Shown: positions 52,750 to 61,458 of the stretch, one piece after another
Layout of the letters: every line of letters starts with the position of its first letter
How positions within the stretch are numbered: position 1 is the stretch's first letter
Source of the DNA: JBBSAT01 sp046351235
GTDB lineage: Bacteria > Myxococcota_A > Polyangia > Polyangiales > Sandaracinaceae
Assembly: GCA_046351235.1 (NCBI GenBank)
Contig: JAXLYV010000002.1
Coordinates: 806,001 to 870,000 of the forward strand
Direction of reading: 5' to 3'
Length of the DNA: 64,000 bases
The notes under the pieces: generated by a model
What the model was told of the DNA's origin: nothing
What the model saw: only the letters and a program-made list of their open reading frames with translations
The model's database searches: none
Program-made: the position numbers and the translations under genes

Positions 52750-53355
52750 ATGACGAGCCGACGCGAGGCGAAGGCCCAAACCCAGCAGCGCCTGATCGAC
52801 GCGATGCTCGAGATCCTCCACGAGTCCGGGCCCTTGGCGCTCACGACCGGGCGCATCGCCGAGCGCGCCGGGCTGGCGCAGCCGACGTTCTACGTGCACT
52901 TCCCCGACCTCGATCGCGCGATCGAGATGGCCGCCGACGCCGCGGGGGCGCGTCTGATCGCGATCCTGGCCAGCCAGCGGGCCGTGCTCGACGCCGAGGA
53001 GGGCTCGGCGGGGGGAGGGCGCCTGCGTCGCGCCTTCCGCGCCGCGCTCGACGGCTTCGCCGCCGATCGCCTGATCACGGAGCTGTTCCTGCGCCACCGT
53101 CGCGACACCGCGTCGCCCTTCGCGAATCGCTTCCGGTCGGTGCTCGGCACGGGGCGCGATCAGCTGCGGGATCTTCTCGTCGCGGCCGACGTACGCTCTG
53201 CCGACGTGGCCGCGGCGCTGATTCTCGGCATGGTCATCGCGACCGTGGAGGGAATGCTCGACGGTCGCATCACCGATCTCGATGCGGCGGTGGATCGCCT
53301 CGTCGTCTCGACACGCGCGCTGATCGCGCCGGCGGAGACTCATGGCAAGGCGTGA
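52750..53355 (+). CDS. TetR family transcriptional regulator
   Basis: 201 residues. The helix-turn-helix is LALTTGRIAERAGLAQPTFYVHFPDLDRAIEM (about residues 29-60), with the standard preceding helix REAKAQTQQRLIDAMLEILH. The C-terminal domain is helical with no sign of the ligand. I find no clear palindrome in the 136-nt divergent gap. It overlaps the next gene by 14 nt and heads a three-gene run with an unknown protein and an FAD monooxygenase, so it probably controls that operon. Confidence 0.9.
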   Translation: MTSRREAKAQTQQRLIDAMLEILHESGPLALTTGRIAERAGLAQPTFYVHFPDLDRAIEMAADAAGARLIAILASQRAVLDAEEGSAGGGRLRRAFRAALDGFAADRLITELFLRHRRDTASPFANRFRSVLGTGRDQLRDLLVAADVRSADVAAALILGMVIATVEGMLDGRITDLDAAVDRLVVSTRALIAPAETHGKA

Positions 53356-54610
53356 CGACGAGACCCAGCAGATCTACGGCACGGTGTCGGGGGCGCGGCC
53401 GCAGCCGGGGCAGATCGTGTGGGGCGAGGCCGTGCAGGGGGTGCGCTTCGGCCTGCGCGCGCCCGAGTCGGCGCTCGAGGCGGGCAGCACGATCCAGCTC
53501 CAGCTCGTCGTCGAGAACCGGGGCCTCGTGCCCGTCTGGCTCTTCGGGCTCGTGAAGCGCTACCCGCGCGCGCTGCGCGTCTCGCCGCCCAAGCCCGACC
53601 GGCCCTACATCCGCGTCTCGTTCGGCGACGTGAACGTGCTGCACCCGCCCGAGGCGTTCATCCGTCTCGATCCGGGCTCGACGGCGACGACGGGGCTCGA
53701 CCTCTCGTTCGCCTTCGACCGGCGCGGCGCGGGGACGTTCTCGGTCGCGTTCGCCTACGATCCGGTGCGCGCCGCCGGCATGGTGCGGCCCTGGGCGGCG
53801 CCCGGAGGGGCTTCGCCGATGACGGGCGTCGCCTCGCTCGCGATCGAGCGTGCGCGATCGCTGCGCGAGGCGGGCATCGATGCCGCCACCGAGGTCGCGC
53901 TCGACACGCTGCTCACGTCGGGCGATCCGAGCACGGTCGAGCGCCTGCGCGCGCTCGGCCCCGGCGGCGCGGTGTACGCGGCGCGCCGCGTCGCGCGCGT
54001 GGTCGCGGGCGGCTCCGAGGCGGCGCTCGGCTGGCGCGCGCTCGATGCGCTCGAGCTGCTCGGCCGCGAGAGCCGCGTGGCGGTGCGCGCCGCGCGCGAC
54101 GAGCTGCCGCACGCGGCCGCGGCGCTCGAGTTCGCCGACGACTGGCTCGGATTCCGTCACGGCGAGGCACCGCGCGAGCACGACATGCCGTTCGTCACCG
54201 AGCTGCAGCAGCTCGTCGAGCAGCCCGACCGGCGCGGCAACTTCGTGCTCAGCTGGTCGGCGTACGACTCGCCCGTGCACGGCGCGCTGCGCATGGAGAT
54301 CTTCGGCAACGGCGACCGCATCGTGGTCGTGCGCCCGCCGGGGCAGGCCGTGCCGGCCACGCGTCGCACGGCGCTCGGTGCGATGCACATGAAGGCGCTC
54401 CTCGAGTCGCTCGCGCTCTCGGGCGCGTGGCTGCTGCGCCCGCTGCGCGCGCAGGGCCTGCCGGACGAGCCTCGGCCGGCGCTCGAGATCCAGCTCGCGC
54501 TCGGCGAGACCTTCACGCGGCGCATCGCGATGTGGAACGGCGAGTGGCGCCAGGGGCCCGCGTTCCGTCTGGCCGACATGCTCGACCGGCTCGCCGCCGG
54601 CACGCGCTGA
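53342..54610 (+). CDS. Unknown protein, beta-sandwich plus helical region, 422 aa
   Basis: No family recognised. The N-terminal 130 residues alternate as an immunoglobulin-like beta sandwich: AGSTIQLQLVVENRGLVPVW, RVSFGDVNVLHPPEAFIRLD and GTFSVAFAYDPVRAAG. The middle third is helical and Ala/Arg-rich, SLREAGIDAATEVALDTLLT, VERLRALGPGGAVYAARRVA, in a HEAT-like rhythm. The last 140 residues again hold strands (GNGDRIVVVRPPGQAVPATR). No signal peptide. Its ATG lies inside the TetR stop region (14-nt overlap) and its stop is 1 nt before the monooxygenase start, so the three genes are one operon. Confidence 0.6.
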   Translation: MARRDDETQQIYGTVSGARPQPGQIVWGEAVQGVRFGLRAPESALEAGSTIQLQLVVENRGLVPVWLFGLVKRYPRALRVSPPKPDRPYIRVSFGDVNVLHPPEAFIRLDPGSTATTGLDLSFAFDRRGAGTFSVAFAYDPVRAAGMVRPWAAPGGASPMTGVASLAIERARSLREAGIDAATEVALDTLLTSGDPSTVERLRALGPGGAVYAARRVARVVAGGSEAALGWRALDALELLGRESRVAVRAARDELPHAAAALEFADDWLGFRHGEAPREHDMPFVTELQQLVEQPDRRGNFVLSWSAYDSPVHGALRMEIFGNGDRIVVVRPPGQAVPATRRTALGAMHMKALLESLALSGAWLLRPLRAQGLPDEPRPALEIQLALGETFTRRIAMWNGEWRQGPAFRLADMLDRLAAGTR

Positions 54611-54611
54611 C

Positions 54612-55853
54612 TTGGATCGAGCGCTCGACATCGGCATCGTCGGCACCGGCACGGCCGGCTCCGCGGCGGCGCTCTATCTCGCGCGCGCGGGGCATCGGGT
54701 CACGGTCTTCGAGGAGGTGCCCGCGCCCACGGCCGTCGGCGCCGGCATCGTGCTGCAGCCCACGGGGCAGCTCGTGCTCGCCGAGCTCGGCCTGCTCGGG
54801 CCGATCCTCGAGCGCGGCGCGCGCCTCGATCGGCTGCGTTGCGAGACCACCACCCAGCGCACGCTCGTCGACCTCGAGTACGCGATGGTCGCGCCCTCGC
54901 TGCACGGCGTGGGTCTTCATCGCGGCGTCCTCTTCGTCACGCTGCTCGACGCCGTCCGGAAGGAGAGCCGCATCACGCTGCGCCTCGGGGTCGAGATCAC
55001 GTCCGTCGCGACCGAGGGCGCGCAGCGCGTGCTCCGCGATCGCGCGGGCGGCACGCACGGCCCCTTCGATCTCGTCGTCGTCGCGGCGGGCGCCGGCGTC
55101 GCGCTCGAGGACGATCAGCCGCTCGCGCGCCGCGTCACGCCCTACGCGTGGGGCGCGCTCTGGACGATCGTGCCCGATCCCGATCGGGTCTATCGCGGCA
55201 TGCTCTATCAGGTCGTCCGCAGCAACGCGGTGATGCTCGGGTTCCTGCCGACGGGCGCAGGCCCGAGCGACCCGACGCCGACCGTGAGCCTCTACTGGAG
55301 CGTGCGCGCCGATCGCATCGATGCGTTCCGTGCGGGCGACTTCGGCGCGTGGAAGCGAGAGATCCTCGGCTACGACCCGCGCGCCGGCTTCGTGCTCGAT
55401 GCGCTCGCCGCGCCGAGCGATCTGCTCTTCGCGCGCTACCGCGACGTCGTGATGCGCCGCTTCACGGGCCCGGGGATCGTCTATCTCGGCGATGCGGCGC
55501 ACGCGATGAGCCCGCAGCTCGGCCAAGGCGCGAACCTCGCGCTCTTCGATGCGAAGGTGCTCTCCGAGTCGTTCGCCGCCGAGCCCGACGTCGTGCGCGC
55601 GCTCACCCGCTACGATCGCGAGCGACGCGCGCACCTCGGCTTCTATCAGTTCGCGACGCGCTGGCTGACGCCGTTCTTCCAGGGCGACGCGTCGATCTTC
55701 GGCACGCTGCGCGACCTCTTCATGCCGATCGGCCTCGCGATCCCGCCGGTGCGCAACCAGATGGTGCGCAGCATGCTCGGCATCAAGCGCGGGATCGTGC
55801 GGCGGTCGCTGCCGCTCGAGCCCTTCGCCGCGGCGCTGCCGCGCGCGCGCTGA
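54612..55853 (+). CDS. FAD-dependent monooxygenase, PHBH/UbiH fold
   Basis: 413 residues starting at TTG 54612. FAD-binding motifs are intact: the dinucleotide site IGIVGTGTAGSAAALYLARA with VTVFEE, and the second FAD motif PGIVYLGDAAHAMSPQLGQG (GD motif), followed by ANLALFDAKVLSES. GVGLHRGVLFVTLLDAV matches the family's middle helix. These enzymes hydroxylate aromatic or similar rings using NAD(P)H and oxygen; the substrate is unknown. It is the last gene of the TetR operon, one base after the preceding stop. Confidence 0.9.
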   Translation: MDRALDIGIVGTGTAGSAAALYLARAGHRVTVFEEVPAPTAVGAGIVLQPTGQLVLAELGLLGPILERGARLDRLRCETTTQRTLVDLEYAMVAPSLHGVGLHRGVLFVTLLDAVRKESRITLRLGVEITSVATEGAQRVLRDRAGGTHGPFDLVVVAAGAGVALEDDQPLARRVTPYAWGALWTIVPDPDRVYRGMLYQVVRSNAVMLGFLPTGAGPSDPTPTVSLYWSVRADRIDAFRAGDFGAWKREILGYDPRAGFVLDALAAPSDLLFARYRDVVMRRFTGPGIVYLGDAAHAMSPQLGQGANLALFDAKVLSESFAAEPDVVRALTRYDRERRAHLGFYQFATRWLTPFFQGDASIFGTLRDLFMPIGLAIPPVRNQMVRSMLGIKRGIVRRSLPLEPFAAALPRAR

Positions 55854-56107
55854 GGCCGGCGCTCACGCGTCGCGCATGCTCGTCGGGGTCGCGAGGAAGC
55901 GCCGCTCCCTCGCGTCCAGGCGGGACGTCACGAGATCGAGCGGCTCGCTCATCCGCGCCCGTCGCATCGCGCCGAGGCGTAGCCATCCACGTCACCGCTT
56001 CGAGGCTCGCGGAAAGTTGCGCTGTTCGTGTGCGCGCGACGTGGCGCCTCGCCGCAGACCGCGATTTTGTTGAACGCTCTCGCCCCCAGGCACGTCACGA
56101 TAGACCG

Positions 56108-56863
56108 ATGCGTCTCGCTCTCGCCGCCTCGATGATGTTCCTCTGGATGTGCGAAGACCCGCTGCCGCCTGCCGAGCACGGCGGGGTCGTGCTCTCGGTC
56201 GGCGCGCAGCCGCTCGAGCTCGTGGCCCAAGCCGATGGTCGCGTGACGGCCTATCCGATCGCCACCAGCACGGCGCGCGGGCCCACGACCACCGTGCTCG
56301 TGCACGTGCCGGGCGTCGACGGAGTCGTGCACGATGCGCCCCTCGTCTGGGACGAGCCGAGCGCGACCTTCGTCGGGACGATCGGCGTCGCGCCGCAGGT
56401 CGGGCCGATCTCGGTGGACGTCGTGCTCGCGGGCACGCCCGTGCAGGCGAGCGCGCCGGTCTTCGTGGTGGTCGCGCCGAGCGCGCCCGTCGTCGTGGGC
56501 ACCGCGCCCGTGACCGTCGAGGTGCCCGCGCCGCCGGCGCCTCACGCGCGCGTGGAGGTGGTCGCGCCGCCCCCGCCCCACGGCCCGACCGTGGTCGTCG
56601 AGGCGCCACGCCCGCCCGAGCCGCGCGTCCTCGTCGTCGCACCGCCTCCGCCGCCGGGCCCGCCCGCCGTGGTGCTCGTCCCGCCGGGGCCGCCCGGCGT
56701 GGTGCTGGTGGGCCCGCGGCCGCCCGAGCCGCGCGTGCGCGTCGAGGCGCACGGCCCTCCGCCGCCGCGCGTTCGCGTCGAGGCGCACGGTCACTTCGAT
56801 CACGGCCGCCACGGCGGCGAAGGCCCGCACTGGCATGCCGGTGGTGGCCACGGCCGTCATTGA
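56108..56863 (+). CDS. Pro/Val-rich secreted protein with His-rich tail
   Basis: 251 residues. A short hydrophobic start (MRLALAASMMFLWMC) may be a lipoprotein-like signal, though the lipobox is poor. The first 120 residues form an ordinary beta-type region (GGVVLSVGAQPLELVAQADG). From about 125 on, the sequence is a low-complexity run of Pro/Val modules such as PRPPEPRVLVVAPPPPP and PRPPEPRVRVEAHGPPPPR, and it ends with a His/Gly tail GHFDHGRHGGEGPHWHAGGG. The tail could bind metal. The repeated parts make database similarity unreliable. It is isolated between the FAD monooxygenase and GFA genes; the 254-nt gap before it shows nothing. Confidence 0.6.
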   Translation: MRLALAASMMFLWMCEDPLPPAEHGGVVLSVGAQPLELVAQADGRVTAYPIATSTARGPTTTVLVHVPGVDGVVHDAPLVWDEPSATFVGTIGVAPQVGPISVDVVLAGTPVQASAPVFVVVAPSAPVVVGTAPVTVEVPAPPAPHARVEVVAPPPPHGPTVVVEAPRPPEPRVLVVAPPPPPGPPAVVLVPPGPPGVVLVGPRPPEPRVRVEAHGPPPPRVRVEAHGHFDHGRHGGEGPHWHAGGGHGRH

Positions 56864-56924
56864 GGCATCGCCGATCGCGCCACTGGCACCTGGCGCGCAC
56901 GAGCATCCGCGCAATCCTCGGCGC

Positions 56925-57317
56925 ATGACCCGTCACGCGCGTTGCTCTTGTGGACAGCTCTCGCTCGAGGCCGACGGCGAGCCGGTCCGCATCTCCGTCT
57001 GCCATTGCCTCGAGTGCCAGCGCCGCACCGGCAGCGTCTTCGGTGCCCAGGCGCGCTTCCCCGCGTCGGCGGTGCGCGTCCGCGGCGCGTCCACCTCCTA
57101 CACGCGCAAGACCGACAGCGGCGGCGAGCTCACCTCGCAGTTCTGTCCGCACTGCGGCACCACGGTCTACTACCGCGTCTCGCGTCTACCCGGCTTCGTC
57201 GGCGTGGCGCTCGGCGCGTTCGCCGATCCCACCTTTCCCGCTCCGCGCTTCGAGGTCTACACCGACCGCAAGCACGCGTGGGTCGAGGTGCTCGGCGACC
57301 TCGATCGGCAGGCCTGA
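56925..57317 (+). CDS. GFA-family zinc-binding protein
   Basis: 130 residues. The Cys pattern of the glutathione-dependent formaldehyde-activating (GFA, S-hydroxymethylglutathione synthase-like) fold is complete: ARCSCGQLSLEA, SVCHCLECQRRTGSVFGAQA and SQFCPHCGTTVYYR, seven Cys in CxC/CxxC arrays that hold two zinc ions in known members. The usual length is 120-190 residues. Many GFA proteins in bacteria have no proven activity, so substrate is open. I start at ATG 56925 directly before the first conserved Cys. Confidence 0.88.
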   Translation: MTRHARCSCGQLSLEADGEPVRISVCHCLECQRRTGSVFGAQARFPASAVRVRGASTSYTRKTDSGGELTSQFCPHCGTTVYYRVSRLPGFVGVALGAFADPTFPAPRFEVYTDRKHAWVEVLGDLDRQA

Positions 57318-57345
57318 CGCGGCGCGCGTTCCGTACCAGAGGTGC

Positions 57346-58257
57346 TCAAAGCACGTTCTGCACTTGCTCGCGGAGGCGCTCGATCTCGGTCTTCAGGTCG
57401 ACGACCGTGCGCGCGAGCTCGGCGTCCGCGCTCTTCTGGCCGATCGTGTTCGACTCGCGCGCCATCTCCTGGAGGAGGAAGTCGAGGCGGCGACCGGTCA
57501 CCGTGTCGTCGTCGAGGAGCATCATGCGGAACTGCTCCACGTGGCTCCGCAGGCGCGTGCACTCCTCGGTGACGTCCGAGCGGTCGGCGAAGATCACGAC
57601 CTCGAGCTCGAGGCGCCGCTCGTCGAGCGGGAACGCTGGCCCGACGAGCTTCTCGATGCGCTCTTCGAGGCGCTTGCGCACGGCGGCGACCACGGCCGGC
57701 GAGCGGTGCTCGATGGCCTGCACGAGCTCGAGCAGCCGCGAGAGGCGCGCCTCGAAGTCCACCGCCAGCGCGGCGCCTTCGCGCTGCCGCATCGCGAGCG
57801 CACCCTCGCAGGCGAGCTCGGTCGCGCGCGTCAGCGCCGCGCGCACCACGCCCGTGTCGGGCTGCCCGCGCGCGACGAAGAGCTCCGGTACCGACGCGAG
57901 CAGGCCGAGCGGCACCGGATCGCGCGGTGAGAGCGCGTCGCGCAGCGCCACCAGCTGCTCGAACGCCGCGCGCGCACGGCTCGCGTCGAGGATCGGGTCG
58001 TCGAACGTCTCGCCCTCGGTGCGCACCGCGATCTCGATGCGCCCGCGCACGAGCAAGCGCTTGGCGATCTCTTCGACGACCGGCGTGTGCTCCACGAGCT
58101 CGGGGGGCAAGCGCGAGCGCACCTCGAGGTAGCGGTGGTTCACCGAGCGGATCTCGATCTCCACGCGCCCGGTGCGCAGCGGCGCGCTGCCCACGCCGTG
58201 GCCCGTCATGCTCCGCACGGAGCTGCGCACGCGGGAGCTGGGGTCCGGGCGATCCAT
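57346..58257 (-). CDS. yicC: YicC family endoribonuclease-like protein
   Basis: 303 residues. The N-terminus has the hallmark SMTGHGVGSAPLRTGRVEIE followed by IRSVNHRYLEVRSRLPPEL. The C-terminal YicC half includes GRRLDFLLQEMARESNTIGQ, KSADAELARTVVDLKTEIER and LREQVQN. Members act in RNA decay; the E. coli protein has been reported as an endoribonuclease. The ATG ending at 58257 is a sensible start; an upstream in-frame ATG at 58299 adds 14 residues. It is transcribed leftward, facing the GFA gene. Confidence 0.93.
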   Translation of the reverse strand: MDRPDPSSRVRSSVRSMTGHGVGSAPLRTGRVEIEIRSVNHRYLEVRSRLPPELVEHTPVVEEIAKRLLVRGRIEIAVRTEGETFDDPILDASRARAAFEQLVALRDALSPRDPVPLGLLASVPELFVARGQPDTGVVRAALTRATELACEGALAMRQREGAALAVDFEARLSRLLELVQAIEHRSPAVVAAVRKRLEERIEKLVGPAFPLDERRLELEVVIFADRSDVTEECTRLRSHVEQFRMMLLDDDTVTGRRLDFLLQEMARESNTIGQKSADAELARTVVDLKTEIERLREQVQNVL

Positions 58258-58436
58258 CGACCTGCCCGAAAGATTCGCGCCTTCCCCGCGGCCCCGCAAG
58301 GAGGGGGGCCTGAAAAGGCCTTACCGCCCCACCGCGGACCCCCTCACGGCGACGCCCGAGCGCGTCGCTCGCCCGCGGTCCCTCCTGCCGAGCGGCTGCC
58401 CGAAGCCTCCCCTTGCCGGCCAGCCGGAGGTGGGGC

Positions 58437-58469
58437 CGATCGCGCGGGGCGCCTGCGCCCCCGCGATCG
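58437..58469 (-). terminator. Very stable GC hairpin after the AGCS-like gene
   Basis: CGATCGCG plus GGGGCGC at 58437-58452 (one bulged C) pair with GCGCCCC plus CGCGATCG at 58455-58469 over a two-base turn. It begins 7 nt past the transporter stop. It has no U-run but is the best stem in this gap of about 220 nt, which otherwise holds a shorter GGCCTGAAAAGGCC hairpin near 58307. Confidence 0.55.
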
Positions 58470-58475
58470 ACGCCG

Positions 58476-60188
58476 TCACGCCATGACCTCGCGCACCCGC
58501 GCCACCACGGCGATCGCCACGACCAGCGTGACCAGGGCCGCCGCGATCCCGCCCGCCACCGAGAGCGTGGCGCCGAGCGCCGTCGCCCCGAGCCCCAGGC
58601 CCACGGCCGGCAGCACCGAGATCAGGCGCGCGTTCGTCTCCGTCGTGCGCTCGCGGAACATGCGCCCGAGCGCCAGCCCGAAGGCGGCCGCGCCGAGCGC
58701 CGCGAGCAGCATCAGCGCCGCCAGCGCCGCGCGCCCCGCGACGTCGCCACCGCCGCGCGTCATCGCCGCCGCGAAGAGCGCGCCGCGCGCCGGCAGCATG
58801 CGCCCGCGCACCACGACGTGGCGGATCTGATCGCTCGCGACCTCGGCGAGCGCCCCGTCGTCGTCGCGGCGCAAGAGGGCGGTCACGCGGCCGTCCTCGA
58901 TCCGCATCGCGAAGTCGCCGGGCGAGCCGTCTTCTTCCTCGAAGTGCGGCTCCTGCACCATGCCGCGCTCGGTGCCCATCTGGAGCGGCGTGGCCTGCGC
59001 GGTGCCGTCGATCACGCGGATGAGGCCGTGCCACACGCGCTCGGGCTCGAGGCGCTGGCTCGTGGTCTCGAACGCCGAGTCGTAGAAGTGCATCTCGTCC
59101 AGGCCGCGCGTGCCCTCGACCGCGCGCGCGTGCGTCGCCGTCGCCCCGATCGCCAGGCCCACCATCGTCGCGACGAGCACGTGCGCGAGCACGGGGAGCA
59201 TCGCCGCCGCGGCCTGCGCCTTGGTGCTGCGCGCGCGCGCGAGCGACGAGATCGCGCCGTCGATCCCCGTCGGCCCGGCGAACACCGGGAGCAGGCCTCC
59301 GAGCGCAGCGGCCGCGATCTCGCCCACGAGCGCGCCCGAGAACTGACGGGCCTGCGGCGCGCCGTCGAACGCGTCCTCGAGCGTGGCGCCGAGCATGCCG
59401 AACGCGCGCTCGACGTCGTAGAGGATGGCGACCACGCACGCCGACACGAGCACGACGAGCGAGACGAGCGCGAGCCAGCCGAGCCAGGGCTTGCCCTGCC
59501 CGAACACGGCGAGCGCGGCCGCGACCACCGCCACGCCGAGCCCGATCGGCAGCGCGCTGCCGGGGAGCAGCTGCTCGGCGGCCTCGGCGACGGCCGTCCC
59601 GTGCAGGCCGCCCACGATGGCGATCGCCGCGATCGGGATCAGCACGAAGAGCGCCTGACCGAGCGCCGACACCCAGGGCGTGGCGTCCGCCGCGAGGCGG
59701 CCCGCGAGGCTTCCGCTCGTGCCGGCCACGATCCCGTGGTCCTTCTCCGGCGCGGCCTCGTCGGCCTTGGCCTTGCCCTTCGCCTTGTCCTTCTTCTTCT
59801 CTTTCTCTTTCTCCTTCACGCGCTGGCCCGCCTTGCCGGGTGGCGAGGTCCGCGCGAGGAGCGCCTCGGCGAGCCGGATCGGCGCGAAGAGAAGACCGAA
59901 GAGCCAGAGCCACGCGAGCGCCCCCGGCCCGCCGAGCCCCACGGCCGTCGCGGCCGACACCACCGCACCGGCACCGATCGACGCCGCGGCCGAGAGCGCG
60001 AGCGCCGTCGCCGGATGGACCGAGCCTTCGGCGCGCGGATCGGGCGCGTTCACCGCGCGAAAGGCGTCCGCGAGGCGCGTGACCTGCGGGAAGCGGAGGA
60101 CGACCGTGACGACGAAGGCCGCGAGGACGATCGCCGGCAGGCCGGCCCACGACCAGACGGCATCCCGAAGAGAAAGCATCGATTCCAT
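58476..60188 (-). CDS. AGCS-like (sodium:alanine symporter type) transporter with charged cytosolic insert
   Basis: About 570 residues with roughly ten transmembrane helices. VSAATAVGLGGPGALAWLWL matches the AGCS signature (GNIAGVATAIALGGPGALFW) and GLLPVFAGPTGIDGAISSLA is a diverged form of the second conserved block. A cytoplasmic loop near residues 130-165 carries a run of Lys/Glu (GQRVKEKEKEKKKDKAKGKA) not seen in ordinary AGCS proteins. A second insert near 390-460 (FEEEDGSPGDFAMRIEDGRV) looks like a beta-hairpin domain. These additions and the loss of several helix signatures make the substrate uncertain. The start ATG ends at 60188, opposite the PLP gene start (95 nt). Confidence 0.7.
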   Translation of the reverse strand: MESMLSLRDAVWSWAGLPAIVLAAFVVTVVLRFPQVTRLADAFRAVNAPDPRAEGSVHPATALALSAAASIGAGAVVSAATAVGLGGPGALAWLWLFGLLFAPIRLAEALLARTSPPGKAGQRVKEKEKEKKKDKAKGKAKADEAAPEKDHGIVAGTSGSLAGRLAADATPWVSALGQALFVLIPIAAIAIVGGLHGTAVAEAAEQLLPGSALPIGLGVAVVAAALAVFGQGKPWLGWLALVSLVVLVSACVVAILYDVERAFGMLGATLEDAFDGAPQARQFSGALVGEIAAAALGGLLPVFAGPTGIDGAISSLARARSTKAQAAAAMLPVLAHVLVATMVGLAIGATATHARAVEGTRGLDEMHFYDSAFETTSQRLEPERVWHGLIRVIDGTAQATPLQMGTERGMVQEPHFEEEDGSPGDFAMRIEDGRVTALLRRDDDGALAEVASDQIRHVVVRGRMLPARGALFAAAMTRGGGDVAGRAALAALMLLAALGAAAFGLALGRMFRERTTETNARLISVLPAVGLGLGATALGATLSVAGGIAAALVTLVVAIAVVARVREVMA

Positions 60189-60282
60189 GGGTGGCGCGCC
60201 GTTGTAGTGGGTTTTCGGGGCCCTGGCCACGCTTCGCGCGGGCGGGCGGTCGCGCCCTCGCGGCCGTGGTAAGCGCCGCGCG

Positions 60283-61458
60283 ATGCGACGCCTGCGCCCC
60301 GACACGCTCGCCGTTCATGCCGGCGACCACGCCGACCCCCACACCAAGGCGCTCGAGCCGCCCATCGTGCTCGCGAGCGCCTACGCGTTCGACTCGGCCG
60401 ACGACGCGGCCGCGCAGTTCCGCGGCGAGGCCGAGGGGCACATCTACACGCGCTGGTCGAACCCGACCGTGCGCGCGCTCGAAGAGAAGATCGCGGCGCT
60501 CGAGGGCGCGGCGGACGCGGTGGCGCTCGCGAGCGGCATGGCGGCGGTCGCGGCCTCGCTCGAGAGCTTCCTCGTCGCGGGTGATCACGTGGTCGCGTCC
60601 GCGAGCATGTACGCGGAGGCCGCGCGCCTGATGCGCGAGCGCCTGCCTCGCTTCGGGATCGAGACGACGTTCGTCGACACGACCGACCTCGCCGCGGTGC
60701 GCGCCGCGATGCGCCCGCGCACGCGCGTGCTCTACGTGGAGACGCCGGCGAATCCGACGCTGCTGATCTCCGACCTGCCGGCGCTCGCGGAGATCGCGCA
60801 CGCGGCGGGCGCCAAGCTCGTCGTCGACGGGACCTTCGCGACGCCCTACCACCAGCAGCCGCTCGCGCTCGGCGCGGACGTGGTGCTGCACTCGGCGACG
60901 AAGTCGATCTCCGGGCACGGCGACACGATCGGCGGCGTCGCGGCGGGCGCGAAGGACGTGGTGAAGGCGATGCGCGAGGGCGGCGTGCGCACGGCGGGCG
61001 CGCCGATGGCGCCGCTCACGGCGATGCTGGTGGCGCGCGGCGCGCGCACGCTGTGCCTGCGCATGGAGCGCGCGAGCGCGAGCGCCGCGTGGCTGGCCGA
61101 GAAGCTCGCGGCCGATCCGCGCATCGAGGTGGTCCACTATCCGGGCCTGCCCTCGCATCCACAGCACGCGCTCGCGAAGCGGCAGATGCAGCGCGGCTTC
61201 GGCGCGATGATCGCGTTCGAGGTGAAGGGGGGCCTGCCCGCGGGCAAGCGCGCCTACGATCGGCTCGAGCTGGTGGCGCGCGCGGTGAGCCTCGGCGACG
61301 TGCGCTCGCTGATCACGCACCCCGCATCGACGACGAGCGCGTCGATGCCGCGCGAGGATCGGATCCGCGGCGGCATCACCGACGGCCTGATGCGGATGAG
61401 CGTGGGCATCGAGGACCGCGAGGATCTCTGGGAGGATCTGTCGCGCGCGCTCGGCTGA
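60283..61458 (+). CDS. PLP-dependent Cys/Met metabolism enzyme (O-succinylhomoserine sulfhydrylase type)
   Basis: 391 residues of the Cys/Met-metabolism PLP fold. Schiff-base Lys207 is in VLHSATKSISGHGD. Other conserved parts are HIYTRWSNPTVRALEEKIAA, ALASGMAAVAASLESF, VLYVETPANPTLLISDLPAL and the C-terminal LITHPASTTSASMPRED with GLMRMSVGIED. This matches O-succinylhomoserine sulfhydrylase, O-acetylhomoserine sulfhydrylase and methionine gamma-lyase, which share these motifs; the TRWSNPT and STTSASMP forms lean toward the sulfhydrylase (MetZ-like). It would make homocysteine from a homoserine ester and sulfide. I leave the exact name open. Confidence 0.85.
   Translation: MRRLRPDTLAVHAGDHADPHTKALEPPIVLASAYAFDSADDAAAQFRGEAEGHIYTRWSNPTVRALEEKIAALEGAADAVALASGMAAVAASLESFLVAGDHVVASASMYAEAARLMRERLPRFGIETTFVDTTDLAAVRAAMRPRTRVLYVETPANPTLLISDLPALAEIAHAAGAKLVVDGTFATPYHQQPLALGADVVLHSATKSISGHGDTIGGVAAGAKDVVKAMREGGVRTAGAPMAPLTAMLVARGARTLCLRMERASASAAWLAEKLAADPRIEVVHYPGLPSHPQHALAKRQMQRGFGAMIAFEVKGGLPAGKRAYDRLELVARAVSLGDVRSLITHPASTTSASMPREDRIRGGITDGLMRMSVGIEDREDLWEDLSRALG

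Noticed and set aside
55876..56073. A 65-codon plus-strand frame between the monooxygenase and the Pro-rich gene
   Set aside because: Arg-rich, no ribosome-binding site, no hydrophobic or motif content; codon positions do not show the local bias.
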